DNA of 55,468 bases from Pseudomonadales bacterium (GTDB lineage Bacteria; Pseudomonadota; Gammaproteobacteria; Pseudomonadales; Azotimanducaceae): assembly GCA_024234635.1 (NCBI GenBank), contig JACKNX010000021.1:1-55468 (forward strand), written 5' to 3'. The translations under genes were made by a program, and so were the position numbers. Below the pieces are notes generated by a model that saw only the letters and a program-made list of their open reading frames with translations, had not been told where the DNA came from and did not search any database. Positions 1 to 9,058 of the stretch are shown in pieces. Each line of letters starts with the position of its first letter. The stretch's first letter is position 1.

Positions 1-670
1 GTTCGTAGCGGATATCGGGCGGTGGTCCTGCCTGCCCGGTGAGCAGCCAGCGCACGGCCGGCAGGTGTTCGCGGCCAAAAAACAGGTCGCCCGCAACGAC
101 ATAGGTTGGTACGCCATAGATTCCCGCCGGGTGCAGGCGTTCCTGCAGCGCGTCGTGTGCCTGGCGCCCGGCGCCCAGCAGGTAGTCCATGAAACCGGCC
201 GTTGGCACACCGGCGCCTGTCATGGTTGCGACGATTGCAGCCGGATCTTCGATATCGAGTTCCCGCCGCCAGAAGGGCGGGTATACCGCGTTCAGCCATG
301 CCTCCGCGGCTGCCTGCCCATGCTCGCGCGCCCAGAGCAGGCCGATACCGGCCAGTGACGAGTCCCAGATCTTCTGCGTGCCATACAGCGTGATGCCACG
401 CGTGCGCGCGTAGCGCTTGGCGTCGCGGTAGGCGTAGCGCACGGCGTTCCACTGGGCCGGTGAGCGCTGCGATTCCACCACCTTGCCGGTGTTGTCCGTT
501 CGCGCGGAGCCAAGATAGCTCGGAATATTGAGCGTGAGTGGGCGCCAGTCGATGGCGATGCCAAGTTCCCTGCCAAGCGCGATGGTGGGTTCAACGGCCA
601 GGTAGGCGTAAGGGCTCTTCACATCCACGTAGACCGTGAGCGGAGCGTCGGAGCGTAGCGCGTCCTGCAT
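1..670 (-). CDS. DsbA-fold isomerase-like protein (2-hydroxychromene-2-carboxylate isomerase family), partial
   Basis: I read this frame from the minus strand: it is open from an ATG at 670 to the window edge with no stop, at least 223 residues. The N-terminus carries VDVKSPYAYLAVEP, the KSPYAY-type motif of the thioredoxin-fold HCCA isomerase / DsbA family. Near the C-terminus is GIYGVPTYVVAGDLFFGREH, the family's GVPT cis-proline motif followed by the FxG loop. These proteins are soluble and glutathione-linked. Known members isomerise aromatic ring-cleavage products, but many homologues are uncharacterised, so the substrate is open. The ATG shares one base with the stop of the RND gene (TGATG), which implies translational coupling to the efflux operon. 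The C-terminus lies outside the window. Confidence 0.85.
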   Translation of the reverse strand, partial: MQDALRSDAPLTVYVDVKSPYAYLAVEPTIALGRELGIAIDWRPLTLNIPSYLGSARTDNTGKVVESQRSPAQWNAVRYAYRDAKRYARTRGITLYGTQKIWDSSLAGIGLLWAREHGQAAAEAWLNAVYPPFWRRELDIEDPAAIVATMTGAGVPTAGFMDYLLGAGRQAHDALQERLHPAGIYGVPTYVVAGDLFFGREHLPAVRWLLTGQAGPPPDIRYE

Positions 671-3600
671 CAGGTTTTCCTTCCGTAGCGACGCTGGTGC
701 GGGAACGAATACAGCACCGGCACCAGGATCAGGGTGATGAAGGTGGCGAAGAACAACCCCCAGCCGATGGCGACCGACATGGGGCTCACCATGGTGTCGT
801 AGCCACCGATGCCATAGGCGGTGGGCAGGACACCGCCAAGCGTGGTCAGGGTGGTAATGAGAATCGGGCGTAGCCGGGACACCACCGCGTCCAGCATCAC
901 GTCCACCGCTTCCACGTCCGCAGACGCGTTTCTTGACAGGCGATGGATGGCGTCCGCCATGACAATGGAGGAATTCACGACGACGCCCGCCAGACCGATG
1001 GCACCAATCATCGCGAACATTGAGAGCGACAGGCCGTGTATGAAGAAGGCGAGAATCACGCCGGCGACGGCAAACGGAATGACGCTCATCACCAGCAGCG
1101 CCTCAGCCAGCGAGCCGAGCAGTATCCAGATCACCATGGCAATGCCGAACACGACGATGATGCCGACCTTGCCGAGCTCACCGGTCGTTTCCTCGGTGGA
1201 CTCCGCCTCGCCGCCGACAAGGATCTCCACACCATCCAGATGATCGAACCGCGGCAGCAGTTCCCGACGCACCTGACCGGCGAACGCCAGGGCCGTGTGG
1301 CCGGAATGCGGGGTGAAGCTGGCGCGCACGGTGGCGGCGCGAAACCCGTCGCGATGATACAGACGACCCATGGCGTGCACCTGGGTGGGTTCGACGACGT
1401 CACGCAGACTGGCCAGTTGGCCGTTGGCTGCGCGTATGGGTGTGTCCAGCAGGCTCTGCACGTTGTGACGCGCCCCCTGGTCGAACTGCACGCGGATTTC
1501 CGTGGTGTCATCCAGCGCACGGTGTTCCGTTGCCTTCACGCCGAAAAAAGAGGCCTGAACGGTGCGGGTCACGGTTGCCGCCGTCAGCCCGAGCCGCGCG
1601 AGCTGTTCGTGGCGGATTGCGAGATCCAGGTGGGGGGTACCTTCGCGCTCGTCGATGTCCACCTGTGTCAGCCCGGGCGTTGCGCGCAGATAGTTGGCAA
1701 TCTCGTAGGCCACGGAGCGACGCACCGTATCGTCGTTGGCCAGCACGTGCAGGGTTACGGGCTGATCGGTAGGTGGACCAAAATACTCCGACTGGAATCG
1801 CACCGTTACCCCGGGCGGCACCTTGAGCTGCTCGCGCAGGATTTCAATCCACTCCTGGTTCGTGTGCGCGCGCTCGAGTTCCCGGAATTCGGCAATCACC
1901 AGCGCCTGGTGCTCCGCTTCACCCCGCTCGCGGTCGTCACCGTTGATGTCCTGGTGGCCGATGCGCGCCGTCACTGTCCGTATGTCCGGTTTGCCGAGTT
2001 CGAGCACCTGACGTTCGACATCGCGTGCCATCCCTTCGGTGACTTCCATGGGCGTGCCCAGCGGGGCGGTAACCTGCATGAACAGGATGCGTGTGTCGTC
2101 CTGGGGGAACAGCACGAAGGGGACCAGCGGACGAACGACGGCGAAGACGAACACCAGCAGGCTGAAACAGCCGGCAATGACCAGCCAGCGATGGCGCAGG
2201 CAGAAACGCAGGAAGGTTCGGTAGCGAACTTCCAGCGTGGTCATGAAGGCGCGTTTGCTGTTGTTCGCGTAGCGTGTGAGCAGGGTCATGTGCGACGGCA
2301 GTACGACGAAGGATTCGAGCAGCGAAAACAGCAGCACGATCACGACGACAGCGGGAATCTGCCAGACGATCTTGCCCGGCAGCCCGCCAATGGCAAGCAT
2401 CGGCGCAAAGGCGATCATGGTGGTGAGCGACGCGGCGAATACCGGGCCGATCATCTCCACCGCGCCCTGCACCACAGCGTGGGTAGTGCGGACGCCGCGT
2501 TCCATGGTGGCGACGATGTTCTCCGCAACAACGACGGCGTCGTCCACCACCATGCCAAGCACGATGACAAGTCCGTTCAATACCATGATGTTGAGGGTGA
2601 GGCCGGACAGCCCCACGACGGCCAGCGCGCCCATGAAGACAATCGGAATACCGGCCAGCACCCAGATGGACGACTGGGTGCCCATGAAGAGGAAGAGCAC
2701 CGCCGCGACCAGCACCGCGCCCATGAGACCGTTGCTGTACATCACCTGCAGACGATTGGAAATGAAGAACGATCCGTCCTTGACGATACTGTAGGTCACG
2801 CCAGGTGAGAGCGGTGTTGCCTCGACAAGGCGCCGCACGTCGTCGACCGCATCGATGGCATCGGCTGTCTCCCGCTTGCGCACCACCAGGGAAACACCGG
2901 GTTTGGCGTCGGTGTGCGAGATAAGGCGCGTATCCTCGTAGCCTGACTCGATGCGGGCCACATCACCCACGCGGAGTACCGCCCCGCCGGGCAGTGCCTT
3001 GATGACGGTGTTTACCACGTCCTCGGGTTGGCGGTAGCGATTCCATACTTCCACCTTCAGACGGGCGCTCGCTGTTTCCAGGGTATCGCCGGTGCCGCTC
3101 ACATTGTCGGCACCGATTGCCTGTACGACGTCCAGGATGGTGACGCCGTGCGTGCGCGCGGCTTCGGGGTCCAGCAGCACGCGCACTTCCGGATCCTGTA
3201 CGCCGACCAGTGCCACACTGGACACGCGGTTCAGACGGCGCAGATTGAGTTCCAGACGCTTGGCGTCGGCGATCACCGCGGCCGTTGGCCCCTCCAGAGC
3301 CACTTCCACCACGGGGCGACGGGCCGGATTGAACTGCGTGAGCGTGGGTTTGTCTTCCATCTCGGGCGGGAAGTCGCTGATGCCATCCACCGCATCGCGC
3401 AGATCCTGCACGATATCCCGCACCTGATCCGCGGTGAAATCCAGGTACAACTCCACGGTGGTCGTGGAGGCGCTTTCCGACACAGTGGAATAGGTCTTCT
3501 TGATGCCGTCCACGGATTCGATCGCCTCCTCGATCGGGATGGTGATCTTGGTCTCCATGTCCTGCGCGGAGGCGCCGGGAAGCGTGGCACGGATATAAAT

Positions 3601-3735
3601 GGTGGGGGAAGCGACGCTGGGAATGAATTCCCGCGGTACCTGACTGATGAACAGGTAGCCCAGGGCGATCGTGATGATCGCCAGGACGTTGACCAGGAGG
3701 TGGCGACCGGCAAAGAACGCAACAAATCCGTTCAC
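670..3735 (-). CDS. RND efflux transporter permease (HAE1/AcrB-like)
   Basis: The product is 1021 residues, the normal size for an inner-membrane RND pump. Pumps of this type exchange protons for drugs, lipids or other hydrophobic compounds and work as trimers with a periplasmic adaptor and an outer-membrane channel. Visible features are the N-terminal helix (about 10-30), the porter domain opening with REFIPS, and the TM4 segment GMVVDDAVVVAENI with the proton-relay pair D398/D399. The second half repeats the fold and contains NSSIVMADAIHRL in TM10. It starts 7 nt after the adaptor gene stops, so the two are cotranscribed. No outer-membrane factor gene is in the window. The substrate cannot be inferred. 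Confidence 0.95.
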   Translation of the reverse strand: MNGFVAFFAGRHLLVNVLAIITIALGYLFISQVPREFIPSVASPTIYIRATLPGASAQDMETKITIPIEEAIESVDGIKKTYSTVSESASTTTVELYLDFTADQVRDIVQDLRDAVDGISDFPPEMEDKPTLTQFNPARRPVVEVALEGPTAAVIADAKRLELNLRRLNRVSSVALVGVQDPEVRVLLDPEAARTHGVTILDVVQAIGADNVSGTGDTLETASARLKVEVWNRYRQPEDVVNTVIKALPGGAVLRVGDVARIESGYEDTRLISHTDAKPGVSLVVRKRETADAIDAVDDVRRLVEATPLSPGVTYSIVKDGSFFISNRLQVMYSNGLMGAVLVAAVLFLFMGTQSSIWVLAGIPIVFMGALAVVGLSGLTLNIMVLNGLVIVLGMVVDDAVVVAENIVATMERGVRTTHAVVQGAVEMIGPVFAASLTTMIAFAPMLAIGGLPGKIVWQIPAVVVIVLLFSLLESFVVLPSHMTLLTRYANNSKRAFMTTLEVRYRTFLRFCLRHRWLVIAGCFSLLVFVFAVVRPLVPFVLFPQDDTRILFMQVTAPLGTPMEVTEGMARDVERQVLELGKPDIRTVTARIGHQDINGDDRERGEAEHQALVIAEFRELERAHTNQEWIEILREQLKVPPGVTVRFQSEYFGPPTDQPVTLHVLANDDTVRRSVAYEIANYLRATPGLTQVDIDEREGTPHLDLAIRHEQLARLGLTAATVTRTVQASFFGVKATEHRALDDTTEIRVQFDQGARHNVQSLLDTPIRAANGQLASLRDVVEPTQVHAMGRLYHRDGFRAATVRASFTPHSGHTALAFAGQVRRELLPRFDHLDGVEILVGGEAESTEETTGELGKVGIIVVFGIAMVIWILLGSLAEALLVMSVIPFAVAGVILAFFIHGLSLSMFAMIGAIGLAGVVVNSSIVMADAIHRLSRNASADVEAVDVMLDAVVSRLRPILITTLTTLGGVLPTAYGIGGYDTMVSPMSVAIGWGLFFATFITLILVPVLYSFPHQRRYGRKT

Positions 3736-3742
3736 GCTGGCA

Positions 3743-4831
3743 TCAGCCGCCGTCGACCGTCACGGGCGCGCCATCCCGGAGTGCGAAGTGTCCCTCCGTT
3801 ACCACCCGGGCGCCGGGTTCCAGGCCCGCGCGGATTTCCACCGCTGACCGTGTGCGCCGGCCGACGGTGACGGCATGGCGTTTTGCCACGTCGCCCTCCA
3901 GCACATAGACGATGCTGCCGGCTCCCTCGCGCACGATGGCCTGGGGGGGCACGGTGAGCACAGGTTGTCCCGCGCGCGGCGCAATCACCACGTTCGCCGC
4001 CAGTCCGTCGCGCATGGCCATGTCCTCCGGGGGGGTTACCCACAATTCCACCGCATAGGTGCCGGTGCGCGGATCCGCGACGTGGCCGACGCTGGCCAGA
4101 TCGCCGGTCAGCGTACGACCGGCGAACGTGTCGAAGACCACCTCGCCGTGGGTCTGCCCGTCGATGCGCGCCGCCTCATCAGCGGTGACGCCGCCGAGGA
4201 CCCGTACCCGGGTGAAGTCCGCCATGTGGACGACAGGTGTGCCAGGTGCCAGGTAGTCCCCGACGTGCACCATCACCTGCGTGACAAGCCCGTCGAAGGG
4301 CGCGCGGATATCGGTGTCGCGGCGTGCGCGTTCGCGTTCCGCCACCAGTGCCTGTGCCGCCGCGACGTTGGCGCGCTGGCGCTCCAGGCCGAATTTCAGA
4401 TCGTCCAGGCGATCCTGGCTGATGGCGGCCTTGCGGAACAGCTCTTCGCCGCGGCGCAGATCGTGCTCCGCTTTCTTCAGATCCACGTCCCGGGCGCGCA
4501 GTTCCTGGCGAGCCTGCCGCAAGGCAAGGTCCGCGCGCGCGGGATCGATGGCGATCAGCCGCTCGCCCTGTTTCAGCCGGCGACCGGGTTCGGCATCCCT
4601 GGCGACGACGCGGCCGGCAGTCTCGGCCGCGATGGTGGCGCGCTGCCAGGGCGACACGGTGGCGGCAATGTCCACCGGAGTATCCAGCACCATCGGCGTG
4701 GCGGCCTGAATGCGCACCCTCACCGCGCTGGAGAGCGCGTTCGCGGGTGCGCCGGAGACGGGCGCGCCGATGCAAACCCCCGTGACGCACAGCAACGTGG
4801 CAATCGGATTGCGAAACATGCGTAGGTTCAT
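3743..4831 (-). CDS. RND periplasmic adaptor (membrane fusion protein)
   Basis: This 362-residue adaptor links the RND pump to an outer-membrane channel. An N-terminal hydrophobic segment (about 8-28, ending in SGAPAN) looks like a signal peptide. The lipoyl half-motif AAETAGRVVARDAEPGRRLK follows, then a helical hairpin rich in E, R, L and A (ARQELRARDVDLKKAEHDL and following), then beta-barrel and membrane-proximal domains. I chose the ATG at 4831 because AAAGGCGG lies 5-6 nt upstream and the signal peptide follows directly. The open frame continues about 110 codons further but that part is not protein-like. Transcription is divergent from the phytase-like lipoprotein gene. Confidence 0.92.
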   Translation of the reverse strand: MNLRMFRNPIATLLCVTGVCIGAPVSGAPANALSSAVRVRIQAATPMVLDTPVDIAATVSPWQRATIAAETAGRVVARDAEPGRRLKQGERLIAIDPARADLALRQARQELRARDVDLKKAEHDLRRGEELFRKAAISQDRLDDLKFGLERQRANVAAAQALVAERERARRDTDIRAPFDGLVTQVMVHVGDYLAPGTPVVHMADFTRVRVLGGVTADEAARIDGQTHGEVVFDTFAGRTLTGDLASVGHVADPRTGTYAVELWVTPPEDMAMRDGLAANVVIAPRAGQPVLTVPPQAIVREGAGSIVYVLEGDVAKRHAVTVGRRTRSAVEIRAGLEPGARVVTEGHFALRDGAPVTVDGG

Positions 4832-4913
4832 AGCCGCCTTTGAAATGTTCTCAGCCCAGTACATCGGACGCCAGGTTCCGGGTCGCGAGGTACTGGTTAT
4901 CAGCGACCGGGAA

Positions 4914-4935
4914 CATGACGGAACCATGACAGAAC
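4914..4935. repeat. 11-bp tandem direct repeat in divergent promoter region
   Basis: CATGACGGAAC (4914-4924) is followed immediately by CATGACAGAAC (4925-4935), one mismatch. It lies in the 208-bp region between the divergent efflux operon and phytase-like gene. A TATAAA hexamer is present at 4973-4978. Direct repeats here could be a regulator-binding site, but no dedicated regulator gene is adjacent. Confidence 0.4.
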
Positions 4936-5039
4936 GGTCAACAAACGTCATCCGCACGTCGCATTTTCTAACTATAAATCGAACGGCGCGACAACGATGC
5001 GCAGCAAACGGGACGACGGACAGGAGGCAATCCCAGGTG

Positions 5040-7580
5040 ATGGAATTGAGAAGCGTTGTGGCATACGCCGCGATGGTATTGGCGCTCGCTGCCTGCAGTG
5101 GCGATGACGGAAACGATGGAGCAACAGGTGCGAACGGTGCCACGGGAGCAACAGGCGTCAGCGGGCTCAACAGTCTGACCCGGCAGACACCGCTGGCGGC
5201 CGGCAGTGCAAGGTGTACCGCAGGCGGGGTTCTGATCGAGAGCGGCCTGGACAGTAACCGCAGCGGTACGCTGGACGACAGTGAAGTTACCGCCAGTGAT
5301 GCGGTTTGCGACGCCAGCGCCGAAAAACACTTTGTCCGGGTTGCAACGTTTGCTGCCTGTGAACAGCTCGATGCAGCGTGTGATACCGATCAGGAAACGG
5401 CGGCGGAAATCGTCAGTGTTACGCCGGATGGCCTGACGGCGATCTATACCGATGCGGCGTCGGCGCAGATCGGCTTCGTCGACATCTCGAACCCCGTTGC
5501 GCCTGCTGCGCTGGGGGTTCTCGCCACGGGTGGTGAGCCAACTTCGGTGGCAACGGTGGGGGCATTGGCGCTGGTCGCGGTGGACACGTCGCCGGACTTC
5601 GTCAATCCCGCCGGGAATCTTCTGGTGGTCGACGTTGCCACGCAGACCATCGTGCGCACGATCGACCTCGGCGGTCAGCCCGACTCGGTAGCGGTAAGCC
5701 CCGATGGCCGGTACGCGGCCGTAGCGATCGAAAACCAGCGGGATGAGGATCTCGGCAATGGCGCGCCGGAGCAGCTGCCGAGCGGTTTCCTCGTGGTGCT
5801 CGATCTCGCCGGCGCGCCCGCGGCGTGGACGCTGACGAATGTGGCGATGAACTTCCCCGGCATGCTCTATCCGAATGACGCGGAGCCGGAATTCGTGGAT
5901 ATCAACGCCAACAACGTTGCGGTCGTGACGCTGCAGGAAAACAACCACATTGCGCTTGTCGACCTGGCCACCGCCACGGTGCTGGACGACTTCTCCGCAG
6001 GCACCGTTGACCTGACCGGCATTGATATCACGGACGAGCGACCGAATCGCATCGACCAGACCGCCGATCAGGCTGGACGGCTGCGTGAACCCGACGGCGT
6101 TGCCTGGTTGACAACTGAGCTGCTTGTGACCGCGGACGAGGGCGACCTGGACGGCGGCAGTCGCGGCATCACGGTGTTCAGCACCAATGGCAACGTCGTG
6201 TTCAACAGCGGTAATACGCTCGATCGGGAAGCGGCGCGCATCGGCCACTACCCCGACAAGCGTTCCGATGCCAAGGGCAATGAGTCGGAAAATGTGGAAG
6301 TCGCGACCTTTGGCAACGACCGACTTCTGTTCGTCAACGCCGAACGGTCCAGTGTCACGTTCGTCTACGACGTCAACGATCCCGCGGCGCCGGTGTTCCT
6401 GAACACGCTGCCGACGCTGTTGGCACCCGAAGGCGCAGTGGCGGTGCCGGCGCGCAATCTCCTTCTGGTCGCCAGCGAGAACGACGACCGTGGCGGGCCG
6501 TTCCGCGGTGGTCTTTCCATCTATCGCTATGCCACGCAGGACGCTGCCTATCCCACGATCCGGTCCGCGGATCGCCCGGATGGCTCTCCTATTCCCTGGG
6601 CAGCATTGTCCGGTCTGGCCGCTGATCCGGCCGCGTCGGATACGCTGTACTCCATCGAAGACAGCTTCTTTGCCGGCAATCGCATATTCCGGATTGACGT
6701 GAGCACGCGTCCGGCCACCCTGGCGGAGGAGATCCGACTGGTGGACAGCGGCGATGTCTTCGCGGCTTTTCCCGCGGTTTCTCTGGCGGATGCGAGTGTG
6801 CCGGCGGATGGTGCAACCCGCGCTGGCGTGTTCGATGAGGCGGATCTCGACGCCCTGATCAATGGCGACAAGACGGTCAATATCGATCCTGAAGGCATTG
6901 CCGTGGCTTCCGGTGGTGGCTTCTGGGTGGCCTCCGAAGGCACTGGTTCGGTTGCCGCGGCGGAAGCGGGCAGACCGATTAACAGTCGCAACTTCCTGTT
7001 CAGAGTCACGGCCCAGGGGGTCATCGAATCGGTCGTTACGCTGCCGGATGCCGTCAACGATGCCCAGTTCCGCTTCGGATTCGAAGGTGTCGCCGAGTAC
7101 GACAACCGGGTCTACGTTGCCTTCCAGCGTCCGTGGACGCAGCTGGGCGATGCGCCGGGTACCGTGCGCATCGGCGTTTATGATCCGGCCGCGGAGAGCT
7201 GGAGCTTCCTGCTGTATCCGCTGGATTCGGCCACGTCGCCGAACGGTGGCTGGGTGGGACTCTCCGACATCACCTCCCTCGGTGGCGGCGAGTTCATGGT
7301 GATCGAGCGTGACAACCAGTTCGGCCCTGATGCCCGTATCAAGCGCCTGTACACGTTTGACGTTACGGGCGTTGCCGCGGGCGGTACGGTCACGAAAACG
7401 CTGCTCCGCGATCTGCTTGCCGGCGGTGATCTCACCGCGGCTGGCGGCCTGGCGCCCGAAAAGATCGAGGGCGCGGCGGTCACGCTGCGTGGTGACGTCT
7501 ACATCGTGAACGACAACGATGGGGTCGATGACAACAGTGGCGAAACACAGCTCATCAATCTGGGCCGCGTGCTTCCCTGA
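5040..7580 (+). CDS. Phytase-like esterase-domain lipoprotein with beta-propeller
   Basis: The product is 846 residues and predicted to be a lipoprotein: MELRSVVAYAAMVLALAACSG has a lipobox with Cys19 as the lipidation site. A short run of collagen-like triplets (GATGANGATGATG) follows. Next is a small domain with SGLDSNRSGTLDDSEVT, which I recognise as the DUF7151 type often found next to collagen-like linkers in surface proteins. The centre (about 110-490) has WD/NHL-like blades such as DSVAVSPDGRYAAVAIENQR. The C-terminal 330 residues match the 'esterase-like activity of phytase' family (INPEGIA-type segment NIDPEGIAVASGGGFWVASEG, GFEGVAEYDNRVYVAFQRPW). The start is set by AGGAGG at 5022-5027 and the signal sequence. 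The substrate is unknown; phosphate-ester hydrolysis is only a family-level guess. Confidence 0.85.
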   Translation: MELRSVVAYAAMVLALAACSGDDGNDGATGANGATGATGVSGLNSLTRQTPLAAGSARCTAGGVLIESGLDSNRSGTLDDSEVTASDAVCDASAEKHFVRVATFAACEQLDAACDTDQETAAEIVSVTPDGLTAIYTDAASAQIGFVDISNPVAPAALGVLATGGEPTSVATVGALALVAVDTSPDFVNPAGNLLVVDVATQTIVRTIDLGGQPDSVAVSPDGRYAAVAIENQRDEDLGNGAPEQLPSGFLVVLDLAGAPAAWTLTNVAMNFPGMLYPNDAEPEFVDINANNVAVVTLQENNHIALVDLATATVLDDFSAGTVDLTGIDITDERPNRIDQTADQAGRLREPDGVAWLTTELLVTADEGDLDGGSRGITVFSTNGNVVFNSGNTLDREAARIGHYPDKRSDAKGNESENVEVATFGNDRLLFVNAERSSVTFVYDVNDPAAPVFLNTLPTLLAPEGAVAVPARNLLLVASENDDRGGPFRGGLSIYRYATQDAAYPTIRSADRPDGSPIPWAALSGLAADPAASDTLYSIEDSFFAGNRIFRIDVSTRPATLAEEIRLVDSGDVFAAFPAVSLADASVPADGATRAGVFDEADLDALINGDKTVNIDPEGIAVASGGGFWVASEGTGSVAAAEAGRPINSRNFLFRVTAQGVIESVVTLPDAVNDAQFRFGFEGVAEYDNRVYVAFQRPWTQLGDAPGTVRIGVYDPAAESWSFLLYPLDSATSPNGGWVGLSDITSLGGGEFMVIERDNQFGPDARIKRLYTFDVTGVAAGGTVTKTLLRDLLAGGDLTAAGGLAPEKIEGAAVTLRGDVYIVNDNDGVDDNSGETQLINLGRVLP

Positions 7581-7630
7581 CCATAGGCCGCCGGTGGCGT
7601 AGCGCCCGATCCGCGGCGGTCTGTTGGACG

Positions 7631-7668
7631 ATCCGGCGTCGCGACTTGCGGCGCCGGATTTTTTTTTG
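7631..7668 (+). terminator. Rho-independent terminator
   Basis: A 12-bp stem (ATCCGGCGTCGC with GCGGCGCCGGAT, one G-U pair) has a 5-nt loop, GACTT, and is followed by nine T residues. It lies 50 nt after the phytase-like gene and is the clearest intrinsic terminator in the window. Confidence 0.93.
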
Positions 7669-7719
7669 TTTCCCGCGCGGTATTCTCCCGGGTCCGACGC
7701 TGGTGGATGGGAGACGCGC

Positions 7720-8928
7720 TTGAACGATGACGACCTGCTGTTTTCCGGTTTGAAGGTGCTGGATGTGGGCACCTGGATCGCCGCACCGGTGGCAACCACC
7801 ATGCTGGCGGACTATGGCGCCAATGTGATCAAGATCGAACAACCCGGCGTCGGTGACGGCTATCGGCAGTATGCGCTGGTACCGGGCACGCCCAAGTGTG
7901 AGGTCAACTACTGCTGGGTCATGGACGCGCGCAACAAGCGCTCGCTCAACCTCGACCTGAAGAGCGAGGACGGCATGGCCATCCTGCACCAGCTCATCGA
8001 CGACTGTGACATCTACGTCACCAACCAGCCGCTGGCGCTGCGCCGCCGGCTGGGGCTGATGTACGAGGACATCGCCGCGCGGAATCCGCGCGCCATCTAC
8101 GCCTCGCTCACGGCGTATGGTGAAAAGGGGCCGGAGCGCGACCGGGAAGGCTTTGACCTGGTCGCCTGGTGGTCGCGCTCGGGGCTCATGGATCAGCTCC
8201 GCGAGCCCGGCGCCGGTCCGACGCCCGCATTGCCGGGGCAGGGCGACCACCCCACGGCGGTGGCGATGTACGCCAGCATCGTCACCGCGCTGCTGCGCCG
8301 GCAGCGCACCGGCAAGGGCTCACACGTGCATACTTCGCTGCTGGCCAACGGTTTGTGGTCCAACGCCTGCCTGGCACAGGCCCAGTTGCTGGGCGCCGAC
8401 TTCACGCCCTGGAAGCATCCCGTCAGGGCCGGTTTCCAGCGGCACATGTACGAGTGTGCCGACGGCCGCCACCTGCAGTTCAGCATGGTGCGTACCGTGG
8501 AAGATTTCGATGCCTGCCTGGTTGTCCTGGAGGCCGTGGAACTGCTGGCGGACGAACGGTTCGGCACGCCGGAGGATCGCTTCGCCAACGGCGTGGCGTT
8601 CATCGAAGCGCTCATTCCCTATGTACGCAGGCGCACGGCATCGGAATGGATGTCGTTGTTTCGCGAGGCAGAGCTGCCGGTGGCGCTGGTGGCGAAGCTG
8701 GAAGATCTGGCCACGGATCCGCAGATCCTCGCCAACGCCATGGTGCTCACACCGCCACCGGAGTTCGGCCAAGGGCCGATCGTGGATCATCCGGTCAACG
8801 TCGAAGGGCTGCGGCGGGTTGACTTGTCGCCCGCGCCGACGCCCGGGCAGCACAGCCGGGAAGTCCTGCGGGAGATGGGTTACGACGATGACCGCATTGA
8901 CGCACTGGCGCGGCACGGCGTGATCTGA
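7720..8928 (+). CDS. CaiB/BaiF family CoA transferase
   Basis: The product is 402 residues and belongs to class III CoA transferases, which move CoA between acyl-CoA and a carboxylic acid through an aspartyl-CoA thioester. Characteristic segments are LKVLDVGTWIAAPVATTMLADYGANVIKIEQPG at the N-terminus and RNKRSLNLDLKSEDG near residue 71. GQGDHP carries the likely catalytic D176, and LPVALVAKLEDLATDPQI lies near the C-terminus. I chose the TTG at 7720 because GGGAGA lies 5-6 nt upstream; an upstream TTG at 7624 would start inside the terminator hairpin. Its substrate is unknown. A second family member lies at 18.6 kb. Confidence 0.9.
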   Translation: MNDDDLLFSGLKVLDVGTWIAAPVATTMLADYGANVIKIEQPGVGDGYRQYALVPGTPKCEVNYCWVMDARNKRSLNLDLKSEDGMAILHQLIDDCDIYVTNQPLALRRRLGLMYEDIAARNPRAIYASLTAYGEKGPERDREGFDLVAWWSRSGLMDQLREPGAGPTPALPGQGDHPTAVAMYASIVTALLRRQRTGKGSHVHTSLLANGLWSNACLAQAQLLGADFTPWKHPVRAGFQRHMYECADGRHLQFSMVRTVEDFDACLVVLEAVELLADERFGTPEDRFANGVAFIEALIPYVRRRTASEWMSLFREAELPVALVAKLEDLATDPQILANAMVLTPPPEFGQGPIVDHPVNVEGLRRVDLSPAPTPGQHSREVLREMGYDDDRIDALARHGVI

Positions 8929-8938
8929 GCGTTGGCGG

Positions 8939-9026
8939 GCTGCTGAAAAATCCGTCCAGCAGGGGTTTCAGCAACCTCTCATGGAACGAAGTTCCATGCA
9001 CGACAGCGCGGGCAGTCGCAACGTGG
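8939..9026. repeat. Hairpin-rich intergenic repeat (CTGCTGAAA and CATGGAACG modules)
   Basis: TGCTGAAA and TTTCAGCA form an inverted repeat around a TCCAGCAGGG core. A second hairpin, CATGGAAC-GAA-GTTCCATG, follows. The second module through GCAACGTGG recurs at 31661-31707 with substitutions concentrated in the loop. The first module's core recurs near 22018 and 30226. Confidence 0.7.
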
Positions 9027-9058
9027 CCAGCTGCCAGGCGCCTGGTGTCGTTGTCCCG

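Noticed and set aside
1036..2808. A 590-codon plus-strand frame inside the RND gene
   Set aside because: Antisense of a conserved membrane transporter; His/Gly/Asp-rich and featureless.
7624..7720. Earlier TTG start for the first CoA transferase
   Set aside because: It would start before the terminator hairpin of the previous gene, lacks a ribosome-binding site, and adds residues unlike the family N-terminus.
4968..7802. A 944-codon minus-strand frame opposite the phytase-like gene
   Set aside because: Arg/His-rich antisense reading of a clear lipoprotein gene; no ribosome-binding site or domain, and it crosses the terminator.
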